From Magnolia sinica (lineage: Eukaryota; Streptophyta; Magnoliopsida; Magnoliales; Magnoliaceae), in the NCBI RefSeq assembly GCF_029962835.1, contig NC_080588.1, positions 12,418,001 through 12,482,000 on the forward strand: 64,000 bases of DNA, written 5' to 3'. The translations under genes were made by a program, and so were the position numbers. Position 1 is the stretch's first letter. Every line of letters starts with the position of its first letter. The notes beneath the pieces are model-generated. The model saw nothing but the letters and a program-made list of their open reading frames with translations. It had not been told where the DNA came from and did not search any database. This document shows positions 48,236-60,321 of the stretch, piece by piece.

Positions 48236-50226
48236 TATATGTGATCCATAGTTGAGGCCCATTGTGATGCATTGGAGGGTCAGGTGATGGAGTCCATTGT
48301 GATGTATGTTAGGCCCATGTGAAAGGCCCATCGTGGTGTGTATTACGCTATTGAGAGGGACCCATGGTGTTGTATATTTGGCCCTTGTGTGAGGCCACGG
48401 GTCCACCATTCCTTGGGGGACAATGTTGGTTAAATGTCCACATTGTTGTGATTGATTGTCGATGCCGGATATTGATACTGATTATGAGTATGTGACTGCA
48501 TAGCATCATGATCATGCATATATGCATCATTTGCATGTTTGTTATGAGATGTGGTTGACCATTGCATATGCCATTGGGCAGGTTGTTATGAGACTCCCTG
48601 ATAGGCGGAGGTTATCTCACATGAGCGCACGATATGCGTAGGATTTATGCATGACTGGATTATATGACTCATGCATCTTGCATTGTGTGCCCTAGCGACA
48701 TTAGGGTCGTAGCCTCCACAGGCATATCGTGGATGACTAAATGGGACACCGAAAATGTTGGTTCTAGCATACAAGCGCCATAGATATCCCTAGGTGAAAA
48801 TCCCTAAACCCTCTTGGTACTAGAGGACGCCACAACGTCAAGACCGAGTGGATACATGAGCGCCCAAGTGCCGAATACCAGGAGGCCGCGTCTCCCACTG
48901 TGTCATCGTCGGTTGGGAGGGGGTGTGGCCTTACCCGCCAAAGAGTAGGGGGCAATACTAGGCTGAGTTTGACCAGCTCATGAATGGGTCCGTTATCGAC
49001 GTGTCGGATAGGTATTGGCAAACTATTGGCCAGACAGATAGTGAGGTTTCTTACGCTCACTTGGACTGTGAGGCTGGGAGAGCGGCAGTGCCATTTGGAG
49101 TGTACTAAACCCCAGTAATGATCCTAGAGATGAATTGTACTGATATGTGTATTTAGTGAGTAGGAGTTGCATACTCATTCATGCATTCATTCATTCACTA
49201 TCCACTCGGGTTGGTGGTGCGCAACTATTTGTTATGTGTGCCTTCGCAATGGTCAGGATTTCGGTTGGGGCGCGTGACTAACCTGAGATCAGGAGTTAAC
49301 CACATTGTGTCTGACTATCCAAATTTAGGTATGGGACTAGTTTAGATAGAAGTCCCTTGTGATGGACCCCATATCTTGCGATACTACATACTATCATCCC
49401 AACTTCACACTGCAGCATGCTCTTTCCATTCGCACCGCATATTGCATTACATCTGTGGCATATGACATTTTAGATTACTGTGTTTCTGCATTATATGGTT
49501 TAGATATGACTGATGCTATTCGTGGACTCATCAGGAATTGCATATTGCATCGCATCCTTGGCATCTAATATCTGGCTCTTTATGACTCATTTGCATAGTT
49601 GTTCTATATTATGTATTCTTATATTGATTGACTCATGGAATTGTCTATATTTTCGCTGACTTTATTATCGTATGATTTATGATCTTGTCAGTATTTATGT
49701 TTACTCTGATAATTCATGATCTTGTCAGTATTTCTGCTTATTCCGATATTGTACGATTTATGGATTACTAGTATTTCCGGTATTGTATGATGACGACATT
49801 GCATTGAATACTTGACACTTACCTTGTGCATAAACTTACACCACCCTCTAAGCTTACTATAAGCTTATGCATGATAGATGCGTGTAGGTGATGTTAGGTT
49901 GCAGCAGTGTTGAGCTTGGAGTGTGCAGCGGTCTTCTGGAGCATGATTTTCAATTGATGTATTTTCCTTTCAGCATTGTACTCAAATGATTATATTAGTG
50001 GATATGTGATGATAATGTTGCCTTTATGATTTGGGTATACGTGTGGTTATGCTTATTACAAGTTAAATGTACACATAAAAAAATCCTCCTTGTAGGATCC
50101 CAGGATCGGAATCTGGCGTATGAATGCTAAGAGCCGAGAATTGGGTACTACGGAGGCTGTCGGCACCAGATTCGGTGATTGGGATTCCTGTGAATCCAAT
50201 TTTTGGGTTTGGGGCGTGACAAACTG

Positions 50227-51610
50227 CCTGTGAAATATCCGGTCTTGTACAGACCATGGCATACATTAAGCTATCAACCACATTTGAATAGGGCACATGA
50301 GATATAACTTACTTTTCCTCATTAGATTTAGGACATTTTTCTGAGGAAAGCTTGAAGTGAGCCGCGTGGGGAACGCTTACCGACTTTGCCTGATCCATCC
50401 CATACTTGATCAATACCTTTTCAAGGTATTCTTCCTGTGATAACCAAAGCCTCATCCTCTTCTTATCTCTATGAATATCTATACCGAGAACCCTTTTTGC
50501 AGCCCCCAGATCTTTCATCTCGAATGTCCCTGATAACTGAGTCTTTAGTACGTTGATTTCAGACATATCATGACAGGGGATCAACATATCATCAACATAC
50601 AGTACTTGGATGATGAATTTTCCATTACTCAGTGTCTTGTAATAGACATAGTGATCGTATTCACTCCGAGTTAATTTCTGACTCACCATAAAAGAATTAA
50701 ATTTTTTATACCACTGCCTAGGCGACTGTTTCACGTCATACAACAACCTCATTAACCTGTAAACCTTTTTCTCTACACCTTTAAATTCGTAGCCCTCTAG
50801 TTGCTTCATGTAGATCTGCTCTTCCAATTCCTCATGCAGGAATGCAGTCTTCACATCCATCTGTTCTAGTTTGAGATCGTATCGGGCAACCAGTGCCAAC
50901 ATGAATCTGATAGATACCTGCTTAACTACCGTCGTGAATATCTCTGTGAAGTCGATTGCTTCTCTCTGAGTATAACCCTTTGCTATCAACCTTGCTTTGT
51001 ATCTATCATGTTTCCTTTTGAATAACCACTTGCATCTGATCGCTTTTCGGCCCACAGGAAGCTCCACCAGCTCCCATGTGTGATTTTTGTGCAACGAGTC
51101 CATCTCATCATCCATCGCCGCCTTCCACTTTTTTACATCAGGCTCATTAAGAGCCTCCTGAATAGTAGACAGGTCCCCCTCGTCTATAATGAGGGCATAT
51201 GCAATATTAGAGTCGTCCCTGTATCTTATCGATAACCTGCAATCACGCGGTGGGTTCCTTCTCACAGGTGGCTGCTCCACCTGATCTTGTACCTCTGTCT
51301 TCACATCTGTCTCTACCTGAGTATCATTTGTGTCAATCTAGACGTCTACGATCACCCTTCCTGGTTCATTTTGCTCCTCTTGATCATTCTTACAAAATAG
51401 AGAGATTTCATCGAATTTGACGTCACGGCTAGTGATGACCTTGCGTGTGACCTTGTTGAATAACCTGTAACCTTTCACACCAATGCCATAGCCAACAAAG
51501 ATATACTTTTTGGCACTATGGTTTATCTTATCTCTCTCAACTGACGGTACATGAGAGTAAACCTCACAACTAAATATGCGTAGATCTGCGTAGTCGAGTT
51601 TCTGACCACT
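50227..51610 (-). pseudogene. Tork reverse transcriptase and integrase C-terminus
   Basis: The - strand from 51304 downward encodes the RT with KCKWLFKRK, IDFTEIF, MDVKTAFLHE, QSPRQWYKKF, VLYVDDMLIP (YVDD active site intact), KDLGAAKRVLGI and LWLSQEEYLEK. It then breaks near 50309 and resumes with YSNVVDSLMYAMVCTRPDIS up to the insertion. From 51610 to 51305 is the integrase C-terminal region (YIFVGYGIGVKGYRL). Stops near 51608 and 51340 interrupt it. It would synthesise cDNA in the cytoplasmic particle. Not functional overall. Confidence 0.9.
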
Positions 51611-52813
51611 TCATATTTCCTTTGGGATTTTACATTCAATTGCCATTGAAGGAGAACGGTTTACCAAATAACAAGTCGTGTTAACGGCCTCAGTCCATAA
51701 GTCCTTACCCAATGCAGCATTACTTAACATGCATCTGGCCTTCTCCAAGAGAATCCAATTCATTCGCTTAGCCACACCATTTTGCTCGGGCATGTGGTGC
51801 ACTATGTTGTGCCTGATGATCCCTTCATTCTTGCAATACTCATTAAACTCAATTGAAGTAAATTCTTCACCATTGTCAGTCCTTAAAACTTTTATTTTCC
51901 GCTCTGACTGTTTTTCTACCATTGCCTTCCATTGCTTGAATATGGTAAAAACTTCGAATTTACGTTTCATTAAGTAAACCCAAACTTTCCTAGAGTAGTC
52001 GTCAATGAATGAAACAGACCATGACAACCCCCCAATGACTTCTGGTGATGGCCCCCATACGTCAGAGTGCACATAATCAAGCACTCCCTTACAAACATGT
52101 TTTCCAAATTTAAAAGACAGTCGAGATTGTTTACTATATATACAATGCTCACATATATCTAAATCAAAAATTTTAAAAACTGGAATCAAACACCGATAAA
52201 AAAGTACCTTCATGCCCCGCTCGCTGATGTGGCCCAGACGAGCATGCCACATACATAGAGACGTGAAATCTGTAATAGTTGCTGCCACTCCACCTACCGA
52301 AGTGCTCCCAATCAACCTGTAAAGGTTTCCATGCCTTTGCGCTCTCATAACAACGAGTGCCCCTTTTGAAACTTTAAGGACACCATCAATACCAGTGAAC
52401 TTGTACCTTATAGCCTCGAGTGCACCGAGAGAAATCAGACTTTTCTTCATATCAAGAACATGACTGACGTTAGTCAAGGTACGCTCCATCCCATCAAACA
52501 TCTTGATATTCACTGTGCCAATAGCCACAACATTACAGGCATTATTATTGCCCATAAAAACCTGTCCACCGTCACATTCCTTATAACTGGTAAACCAACT
52601 CCGATGAGAAGTCATGTGATAAGATGCTCCTGTGTTAAGTATCCACTTGTCTTTATGATTGTCATATAAGTGACCAATCATGGAAACAGATAGAACGTCA
52701 TCACCACTTGATTCTTCATCAGATGTGACCACATTGGCCTCTTTGGAAGAAGTCGCTGAATTTTCTTTCTTCGGTTTAGGATTTCTACAATCCTTCTTCA
52801 TGTGTCCAGACAA
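51611..52813 (-). pseudogene. Tork protease and integrase core with lost catalytic residues
   Basis: 400 codons are open, beginning in the zinc-knuckle tail (SGHMKKDCRNPKPKK). The protease reads WILNTGASYHMTS, so the catalytic Asp of D-T-G is Asn. The integrase HHCC region (MWHARLGHISERG..CEHCIYSKQ) is present. The DDE core has IDDYSRKVWVY and RTDNGEEF but EQNGVAKRMNW where ..AERMN is expected, so the catalytic Glu is Lys. Both changes are single G-to-A transitions on the coding strand. The open frame is therefore long but the proteins would be inactive. Confidence 0.88.
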
Positions 52814-53497
52814 CCCACAATTCTAATACTTTAATTTTCCTTTACCCTTGCCCTTGGATTTGGATTTAGGTCTTGAGGATCCTGTACCTTGCTTAGAATC
52901 TCTGCCCCTCATAATTAGTGCCTCGGAAGATGCCCCCATGTCACCGTTTAACTTTCTCATAGCCTTTCCTTAAAGGGCTGAGATAACGGTGTCAGCACTT
53001 AGGGTTTTATTTGCGGTGCACATCGTGTCCCTGAAAAACTCATATGATGCAGAAAGAGAATTCAACAATATATATACTTGTTCCTCATCTTTGACCACTT
53101 CCTCCATATGCAGCAATTTGCACATCAATTTATTAAAGTTGCTGATATGGGCTTCTAGATCTCCACCCTCTGTCATCTTGAAGGAATAACACTGTAGCTT
53201 CAAGTGTAGGTGATTTTTAGAGAACTTCTCTGCATAGATGTTCTCTAACTTTGCCCACAAACCAACTGCGGATTTCTCCCTCAAAACATTATAGAGAACC
53301 TAATCTGTGAGACATAAACAGATAGAGGCTAAAGCATTGCTATCAAGGTTTTCCCATTCATCATCTTTCATGGTAGATTTCCACTCCTCAAGAGCCTTAA
53401 TCTCGCCTTACTTAGTTAACAGGCTAATCATCTTAACCTTCCATAACTCAAAATTATTTTTGCCTGAGTACTTAATATTAAACTTGTCGTTTCCCAT
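52814..53497 (-). pseudogene. Tork gag with C-to-T type stops
   Basis: Starts MGNDKFNIKYSGKNNFELW at 53497. The capsid region (NLDSNALASICLCL..YILLNSLSASYEFF) follows. Stops at about 53408 (QG to TAA), 53299 (CAG to TAG) and 52973 (CAA to TAA) are each one C-to-T change. The zinc knuckle reads Y-stop-NCGLSGHMKKDC, so the first Cys is Tyr and the next codon a stop. The protein would form the particle shell. Confidence 0.85.
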
Positions 53498-53539
53498 TAT
53501 TACTAATCCTTCAGATTCAGATCTGTGCCCCAACGATTG

Positions 53540-53551
53540 CTCTGATACCAC
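53540..53551 (-). other. Primer-binding site (tRNA-iMet), Tork-type element
   Basis: TGGTATCAGAGC on the - strand, two bases inside the 5' LTR. Confidence 0.92.
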
Positions 53552-53553
53552 TT

Positions 53554-54132
53554 GTTGGGGATTTGGGCTGGGAAACCACATAGATCTAGATCTATGATAG
53601 CAATACAATGACACTAAGCAATCACAGAAGAACACAAAGTTTTAACATGGAAAACCCTTGCAGGAAAAAACCATGGTACAAAGCGACAGAAATCCACTAT
53701 GAAATAGAAATTACAAGAGAAAGGACTTACCCGATTCGAACAACCTCAAATCTCACCCTTGTTACACCCTTTGATAACCCTAGAACCCTTTAGAAAGCTT
53801 TTTCATCCTTTAGAATAGCCCTAGGGACCCTTATTTATAGTTTTAGGAAACTCCCTTCCTCATCCTTGTTGCGAAAGGACTCAAATTCGCAATCCACACA
53901 AATTTAAAAATGAATTTATGTAACTACGACTGGTCGTAGGATGGCCACGACTAGTCATAGGACCCATATGACCGATCGAGAAGTCCCTACGATCGGTCGT
54001 GAATCCTGGACACCAAAGAAGAGAGCTCCCCGGACTTTGAGTCGAGCGGGCTACAACCGGTCGAGACGACCCCAACGACCGGTCGAGAAATCCCTACGAC
54101 CGGTCCTAGGCGGTGAAGACTTTCTGACAACT
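53554..54132 (-). repeat. 5' LTR of the Tork-type element
   Basis: 579 bp, homologous to 43231-43810. The final base is T rather than A. TATA box (- strand) at 53832-53839. Palindromic boxes start at 53926, 53947, 53968 and 53989, exactly 21 bp apart. Confidence 0.93.
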
Positions 54133-54725
54133 CCACGTACCACCAATGTGGTTGGTGTATCAACATTACCAAGTTATGTGGGTCCCATCATGAGGTATGA
54201 TTTTTATCCAAATCTGTCCGTTCACTTGGTTAGTTCGTTGTAATGCTTGATCTGAAAAATAAAACACATCCAAAAATCAAGTAAACCACACTGTAAAAAG
54301 TAGTGAAGGATTGAATGCCTACCATTGAACCCTTTTTGAGGTCGCATTATTTTTGGATCAATATGTATTTTTTTTCTCTTCAACCAGGTCTGTGTGACTT
54401 TATGGACAGATTGGATGGAAAGTAAACATCACAGTGGGCCCATGATTGTTTTAATGGTGAAAATCATTGTCCCACTACCATTCGTTGTGTGGTCCACTTG
54501 AGCCTTGGAAATTACTCATTTTTGGGATTAACATCTAAAATGATCTCACCAAATGGATGAACGGTGTACATATTATCAATACATCATTGTGGGACAATGT
54601 AAATTGATCTCCTTTAAACCATTTGTACATCTCGGAGCTTAAGGAGCCTCAGCGCTCATCATTACAAGACACTTACCCACACCAGGTAGGTTGCCTGTGT
54701 GTGGTACACTGACCAATCCGCTTCC

Positions 54726-55990
54726 CTTAAGTATATGGTTAGTAGTGTTGATGCAAAAATTCGGTCTACCCTCCTAGGCTTCACGGTATCAACACAAGTA
54801 ACACAACAATAAAGACCCTGGCTAAGCAAGGGATCCTCCAATGCCAAAATCAGGCAAATTGAATCTTAGTAGGGAGTATTCAGATGTATCATTGCATACC
54901 TTTCATAGTAGATGGAGGGCCCATTTATATGCCTGGAGAGAGTTGCGTGGGGAGAGACGTCTCCTGAATCACAAGTTGGATTGCAGGCGTGCGTGCGTTC
55001 AGTGGATGTTTCTCAATAATTTCGCGAGATCATCGGTGAAGATAAGATCAAGTGGTCGAGATCAGGAAATGTGGTAGGTGACCGAGGTTAACCATCCGAG
55101 CTACCCTCTATAGCTGCTCTAAAGGAGAACGTCCTGAGCTGGGCTCTCTAATGGCTTATGGTCTGGTCTTCCTCCAACCTTCATGGTTTATACCATGGAG
55201 TCAAGCCCCTGACGTCGGATCTTTAGGTTCCAATCAGAATATTGACCTACCTGTACAAGTCATACCCAATCATTGAGACCGAGCTCCCTGGATGGAGCTT
55301 AGATGGCTTTAGGGATGACCAACCTCTTTATCTTATCGCATGGTGTAGGGCTTCCCTGAGTGTATCAACTCGACGTCTTGCCCCGTACTCAGTCATACCT
55401 CAGGGGCCCTTACCAAGAGATGATCTAAACAATAGCTTGGAAATGGATAAGACCATGGAAGAGCTTAGTGTCTGATGGAACTAGAGATACTTCATCTTTT
55501 AATGGTTGAGCTTGAGGAATAGGTGGGTTTCCCAGCAGTGGATTATTGCTTTCTGGCCGTTGAGGAGCTCCTTGGTCATACTCAACATTAGTTGACCATG
55601 CAACGAGCTCATATGTCTGAGCTGACCTCTTCCCCTTGGCCAGTCCATTTTTTACTAGTATTAGTAATGACGATCAGGATCATTTATGAAAATAGGTCCA
55701 ATCAATAATATAATTCATATATTTGTTAGCATACGCTGTGGATTGCTTAAGATTGTAAGGGATAGTTATTTTAGCCAATCGTAACAATTCCATCCAGAAG
55801 GATGCCTAGAAAACAAAAATTAATAATGAAGTGGATCATCCGATCATTGTTATTTTTGCATGGTCATGCATGGAATGTGTTATGTATCTAATGGACAATT
55901 TAGATCAATGATTGAATCATCCAAATAACTTATACAACTATGAGTGCTTGACTAATGGTGATATGTGTTCGCCATTATTTTTGCATTAGG
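54726..55990. other. Unassigned repeat-like sequence
   Basis: No protein family is recognised. TGATGCAAAAATTCGGTCTA near 54750 resembles the start of some gypsy LTRs, and GGGCCCATTTATATGCC near 54918 could be a promoter, but no matching end was found. Confidence 0.3.
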
Positions 55991-57179
55991 TGTGCTGGCG
56001 TGCCAGAATTAGAATTGCATCTCCAATTTGAACTGAACAACAAAGACCTCATGCGCCAATATAGGTAGACACGTAGAATATAACCGAGATCTTGTGAGAT
56101 CGGTCGCCTATTCGGCCACTCGCTTAATGTGTAAATTGGATCAGGCGATAGTCAAGGGTGTGGTTCGTCCTCTGATTGTGGGTTACACTTTTACCTTTTG
56201 TACAAAAGGAATTTTCAACACAGATAAAATAAAATAATAAAGAAATCCTTACAATTAGTCACGAAGTGTAGCTGAAGAACACCTTTTTAATAGATGAACT
56301 ACGTCCAGTGTACGAGCGTAGACTTGGATTACGGCCAGAATTATGGATTACACTAAGGAATGTAAATCAACAGGCTTGGAAAGTAAAGATTATACTAGTA
56401 AATGTAATTTGTTTAACAGGAAAAGTGACAGGTTATGTTACGGAATGTAAATTGACAAGATAATTAAAAGGATAATTGAAAGATAATGTTTAGTTTATTT
56501 GGATTGATATGAAACAATTTTCCTTCTTGCTTTGCTTTGTTATTTATAGCTTAGATCCAGCCATTCTGGATCCTTCTCACATTTTAACGATTACCATAAC
56601 CATTCTCCATTATTTTCTTGGATGCTTCCCATGTTTTACTTCATTTTCTTCTCCTCCCACCACCTGTCCTATAACCTCTTAGCACTATTGCCTTCTGGAC
56701 GTTTCCTTACCACTTGTCCCACTAACCACTATAGGCCTTCTTGTTGACTCGATCACATTGCGCTTGGCTACTCGGTCGAGCTCCTCAATGGACATCAGGT
56801 GCTTGATCATCCTCTAGGATTGACATCGACCACTTGATCGACCTCTAGGAAGGACATTGGCTACTTGATCAGCCTCCGCGAAGTACATCGGCCGTTTTGG
56901 TTAGCTTCTTAGTTTGCTTTTGAATTCATCTCAACTACTCCCTATCTTGTCACGCTATTAGCTGTGATTTCATAAAATGCACTCTAAGCATCCTTGGAGA
57001 TCTTTAGCCTGCAATATCTTTCCAATGCTATGACACATCATTTCCAATTGGGTTTCCCATGAACGGACGGGAATACGCTACAACATTACCCCCCACATCG
57101 CGTCACCTTTGGTAAAAGGTGAATGCAATGTTAATACATTGTTTGGTGCAAAAAGTGTGATTGCTCGACTATGTAAAAA

Positions 57180-57510
57180 TATCAATTTCAGTCATCCTGG
57201 TCTAACTCGACCATCATGATCGAAAAACGATAAATTCAGGCATCTTGATCGAACTCAGTCATCATGATCGAAAAATCGAAAAACAGAAAAATCTGCCATC
57301 CTGATCGACTTGGCCATCTTGATCGAGAGATAACAAACTCAGTTGTCCTGATCGAAAAATGTCAAAGTCGGACGACTTGGCCAAATTCGACCATCTTAAT
57401 CGAAAAATGGAAAAATTCAGCTTGGCCGAATTCAGCGATCTTAATCGAAAAATGGCAAAATTCGGCTATCTTGGCCGAATTCAACCATCTGGATCGAAAA
57501 ATGACAAAAT
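57180..57510 (+). repeat. CATC.TGATCGAAAAAT tandem repeats
   Basis: Roughly ten units of about 35-45 bp built on CGACCATCTTAATCGAAAAATGG within the element interior. The units are self-similar and produce overlapping open frames that are not genes. Confidence 0.75.
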
Positions 57511-57971
57511 CAATCGTGGCAATGGAGATTGTCAACCAATCCATTCCGAATATAGCTTATAGCTGATAGAGGTAGTAATATCGCCACGAACTTAGCTTGT
57601 TACTTCTTGAACTATTTGAATAGTTAGGTCACGATTTAAACAGCTCAAATCGACAGTTGGAGGGGGTTTAGGGCCTACCTAATTTTATTTTCCATGATAC
57701 AATGGATTCCCAAGGAATGGCTTACCCCTAGGTATATCTTGGTTTCCTTCTTTAGGAATAAGATTCCTGACCTCCCGCTCTGGTCGCCTGAACTCGGCTG
57801 ACATCGGAGCATTTCGTATATCCTAAATTGGAACCGAATGAATATTCTGTTGTGACAGAAGAGGTAGCTACAGTGCTGGCAGTATCGACGCTAAATTTCT
57901 GACAGAACTAATATCAACAATTGGTTAAGACACATTTTGTTAAGGCACGATATGCGTTATTTCAGAAAACA

Positions 57972-58200
57972 TCATATTCGGGCTTCCGGCCTAGCTGGCC
58001 ATCCATTTGTTGACGGTCTTAGCCTGAATTTGTAACTTCTCAGCCTAACTCGTAACCGCTCTTCTATATTTTGATTCCTCATTTGCATACAACATAGCCA
58101 AGTCATCGTTATCTCAGAAAGATCTGTCGACAATCTTGCTTTCTCATTACTTCCATGATGACTCATGTTATGGCATCCCACTAGGCATGCCAAAAAATCG
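57972..58200 (-). pseudogene. Possible gag N-terminal remnant
   Basis: Open - strand frame beginning MSHHGSNEKARLSTDLSE, next to the putative 5' LTR. Position and charge pattern fit a retrotransposon leader/gag start but no domain is recognised. Confidence 0.3.
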
Positions 58201-59315
58201 TTCCCTGTTATTTCTGCACTAGTTGTGCGGGCATGCCAGAATTGGAATCGCGGCTCCAATTCAAACCGAACAACAAAGAACCCATGTGCCAAAATAGGTA
58301 GACAGTGTATGACCAAGATCTGGTGAGATCGGTTGCCTATTTGGCCACTCACTCAATGTGTAAATTGGATCAGGCGATAGGCAGAGGGTGGGGTTCGTCT
58401 TCTGATGGAGGGTTACACTTTTGCCTTCCGTCTAAAAGGAATTTTCAACACATAAAATAAAATAAGAAAGAAATCCTTGAAGTTGGTCGCGAAGAGCAGT
58501 TAAAGAACACCTTTTTGATGGATGCACAAGTCCAGCGCATGAGCGTAGACTTGGATTACAGTTAGAATTACGGATTACACTAAGAAATGTAAATGAGCAA
58601 GCTTGGAAAGTAAATATTACATTAGTAAATGTAATTTTCTTAACAGTAAAAGTGACAGGTTATACTACAGAATGTAAATTGACTGGATAATTGAAAGATA
58701 ATGTTTGGTTTGTTTGGATTAGTATGAGACAATTTCTCCTTACTTTAATCTTCTATTTATATCTTTAATCCAACTGTTTTGGAAACTTCCCATGTTCAGA
58801 TGGTTATCATAACTGTTCTCCATTACTGCCTTCATGATACTTCCCACGTTCTTGCTACACTAGTTGGCTTCCTCTGCTTCTTTCTTTTCCATATCTCCTA
58901 TAACCGTCTAACACTACTACTTTGTGGAGAGTTCCTTGTCACTTGTCCTAATAATAAATAAGGCCTTTTTGCTTACTCAATCGCACTCTGCTCATCAGCT
59001 CGATTGACCTCCTGGATGACCATCGGTCGCTTTATTGACATCATAAATGGTCATCGGCTACTTGATCGACTGCTTGAATAAATATCAGCCACTCAGCCAA
59101 CCTTTAGGATGACACTTGGTCACTTGGATAGGTGCTTGGTTTACTTTTGAATTTCTCCCAACTGCTCCTTATTCTATCATCCTGTCAACCGTGATTCCAT
59201 GAAAATACACTCCAAACATCCTTTGAAATCTTTAGCCTATAATATCTTTCCACTACATTAACACATAATCTTTCCAACTAGGTTTTCAAAAAAGGGTCGA
59301 AAATACAGTACAACA

Positions 59316-60110
59316 ATCCCAAAGATCATGGGCACATTTCTCATAAAAGATAAATTTACCACTATACGACCCATTTAGGGCCCATTTACCTGTTGAAGCC
59401 CACTTCTTTTTACTTCACCAAAATAAGCCCCATACATACGGATGCCTTCCCAAAGGTCGAAAATGCCCCTCCTATGGCTGACGCACCCTATTCATGCCAC
59501 CAGCCGCGTCTCCACCAAAAAACCTAGCTTTTTCTTCTTTCCTCTCTCTGATCCTTCATCCTAGCTGTAGATTATCATTTTCTGATTACTTCTCCCCATC
59601 TGTGACTATCCACCCTAGCAGTAAAACCCTCCTTTTACTGCTTTCTTCTTTCCCTTTTATATGATCGAGAATACACACCCCACACATGTCTTTTTCGACA
59701 TTTTTTAGCCCAAGATAGGACGAAAAATGGTCCCCCCATCTAAGAAGTTTCGAATGGTAGGTATATTCAAATCCATGCTTTTTATTTATGGATCCCACTG
59801 TATATTATACTATATATGTGCACGGTCCACAATCCATTTTCATTTTTTTAAAATATTGAGCTTTCTTTCTGTGGACCCCACTGTATATAATACTATATAT
59901 GCACACGGTCCCCAATCCATTTTCACTTTTAAAAAAATACTAAATGGTATAGCATGTCTTGCTAAATGAGCAAAATTAGGACTCAAATGGCCCACATTGA
60001 GGGTTTTTTAAACAAAGAATGAAATAAGATGTGAAGCTAAACGAAGTCCATGAAAGAGACTGAACACCAACTGAGTTAACAGACCGAGGACCCACTGAGT
60101 TATTGATAAG
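59316..60110. other. Leader-like sequence with a ~78-bp tandem duplication
   Basis: Pyrimidine-rich at 59520-59660. GGACCCCACTGTATATTATAC.. with GCACGGTCC.CAATCCATTTTCA occurs twice, at about 59790 and 59870. May belong to the MULE-type gene region to the right. No product recognised. Confidence 0.4.
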
Positions 60111-60320
60111 GACCGTGAATTGAGCTAAAATGACTGTGAACTAAGGTAAAATGACCGTGAACTGAGCTAAAATGATCGTGAACTGAGCTAAAATGACCGT
60201 GAATTAAGCTAAAATGATTGTGAATTGAGCTAAAATCACTGTGAACTGAGTTAAATTGACCATGAATTGAGCTAAAATCATCATGAACTAAGTTAACTTG
60301 ACTGTGAACTGACTTAATTC
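60111..60320 (+). repeat. 21-bp minisatellite, ten units
   Basis: Ten diverged copies of GACCGTGAACTGAGCTAAAAT. The - strand reads as a seven-residue repeat (HGHFSSV). Reverse-complemented, the unit shares TTCACGGTCATTT with the next array. Confidence 0.9.
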
Positions 60321-60321
60321 C

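Larger units (their letters stand above)
44513..50221 (+). mobile_element. Solo LTR, 5,709 bp, gypsy-type, TSD AACTG, inside the Tork RNase H gene
   Basis: Begins TGTAAGGCCTGTATTC and ends TTTGGGGCGTGACA. AACTG flanks it at 44508-44512 and 50222-50226. The flanks rejoin the copia RNase H reading order exactly. No gag-pol, primer-binding site or second LTR is present. A CT-rich leader-like tract is at 44940-45000. The last ~1.26 kb is homologous to 1-1053. Orientation + is chosen from the GGGGCGTGACA end. An LTR of 5.7 kb is long; a large non-autonomous element of unknown type is the alternative. Confidence 0.85.
43231..54132 (-). mobile_element. Tork-type Ty1-copia retrotransposon, split by a solo LTR
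   Basis: Two ~580-bp LTRs, iMet primer-binding site, gag, protease, integrase, RT, RNase H and polypurine tract on the - strand. TSD CCACG (43226-43230, 54133-54137). Removing the 5,709-bp insertion at 44513-50221 and its 5-bp duplication leaves 5,188 bp, a normal copia size. Tork lineage (Tnt1-like) is judged from pol and gag. Confidence 0.92.
43205..54725. mobile_element. MULE-type MITE B4, split by the Tork-type element
   Basis: Starts GGAAGCAGATAGGCTAGTGT at 43205, is interrupted at CCACG (43226-43230) and resumes at 54138, ending ..GACCAATCCGCTTCC. The flanks TTTAAGCAT (43196-43204) and CTTAAGTAT (54726-54734) agree at 7 of 9, both differences transitions. Without the insertion it is 614 bp, close to B2. 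Confidence 0.8.
55991..59315 (-). mobile_element. Non-autonomous LTR element or tandem LTR remnant
   Basis: Two ~1.09-kb direct repeats (55991-57085 and 58224-59315) run TGTGC.GGC.TGCCAG to ..GTACAACA, TG..CA ended. Read on the - strand, a GTGGGGGGTAA polypurine-like tract abuts the left one (57086-57096). The 1.14-kb interior has only a gag-like remnant. No target duplication was found. Homology between the copies extends about 17 bp beyond the LTR start (TTATTTTTGCATTAGG and TTATTTCTGCACTAG), which implies interior-type sequence also lies left of 55991. Confidence 0.65.

Noticed and set aside
53881..54243. Open frames in the Tork 5' LTR on both strands
   Set aside because: They arise from the CGACCGGTCG box array and have no protein homology.
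54841..55475. Two 77-78-codon frames
   Set aside because: No recognised domain, unrelated to each other, in repeat-like sequence.
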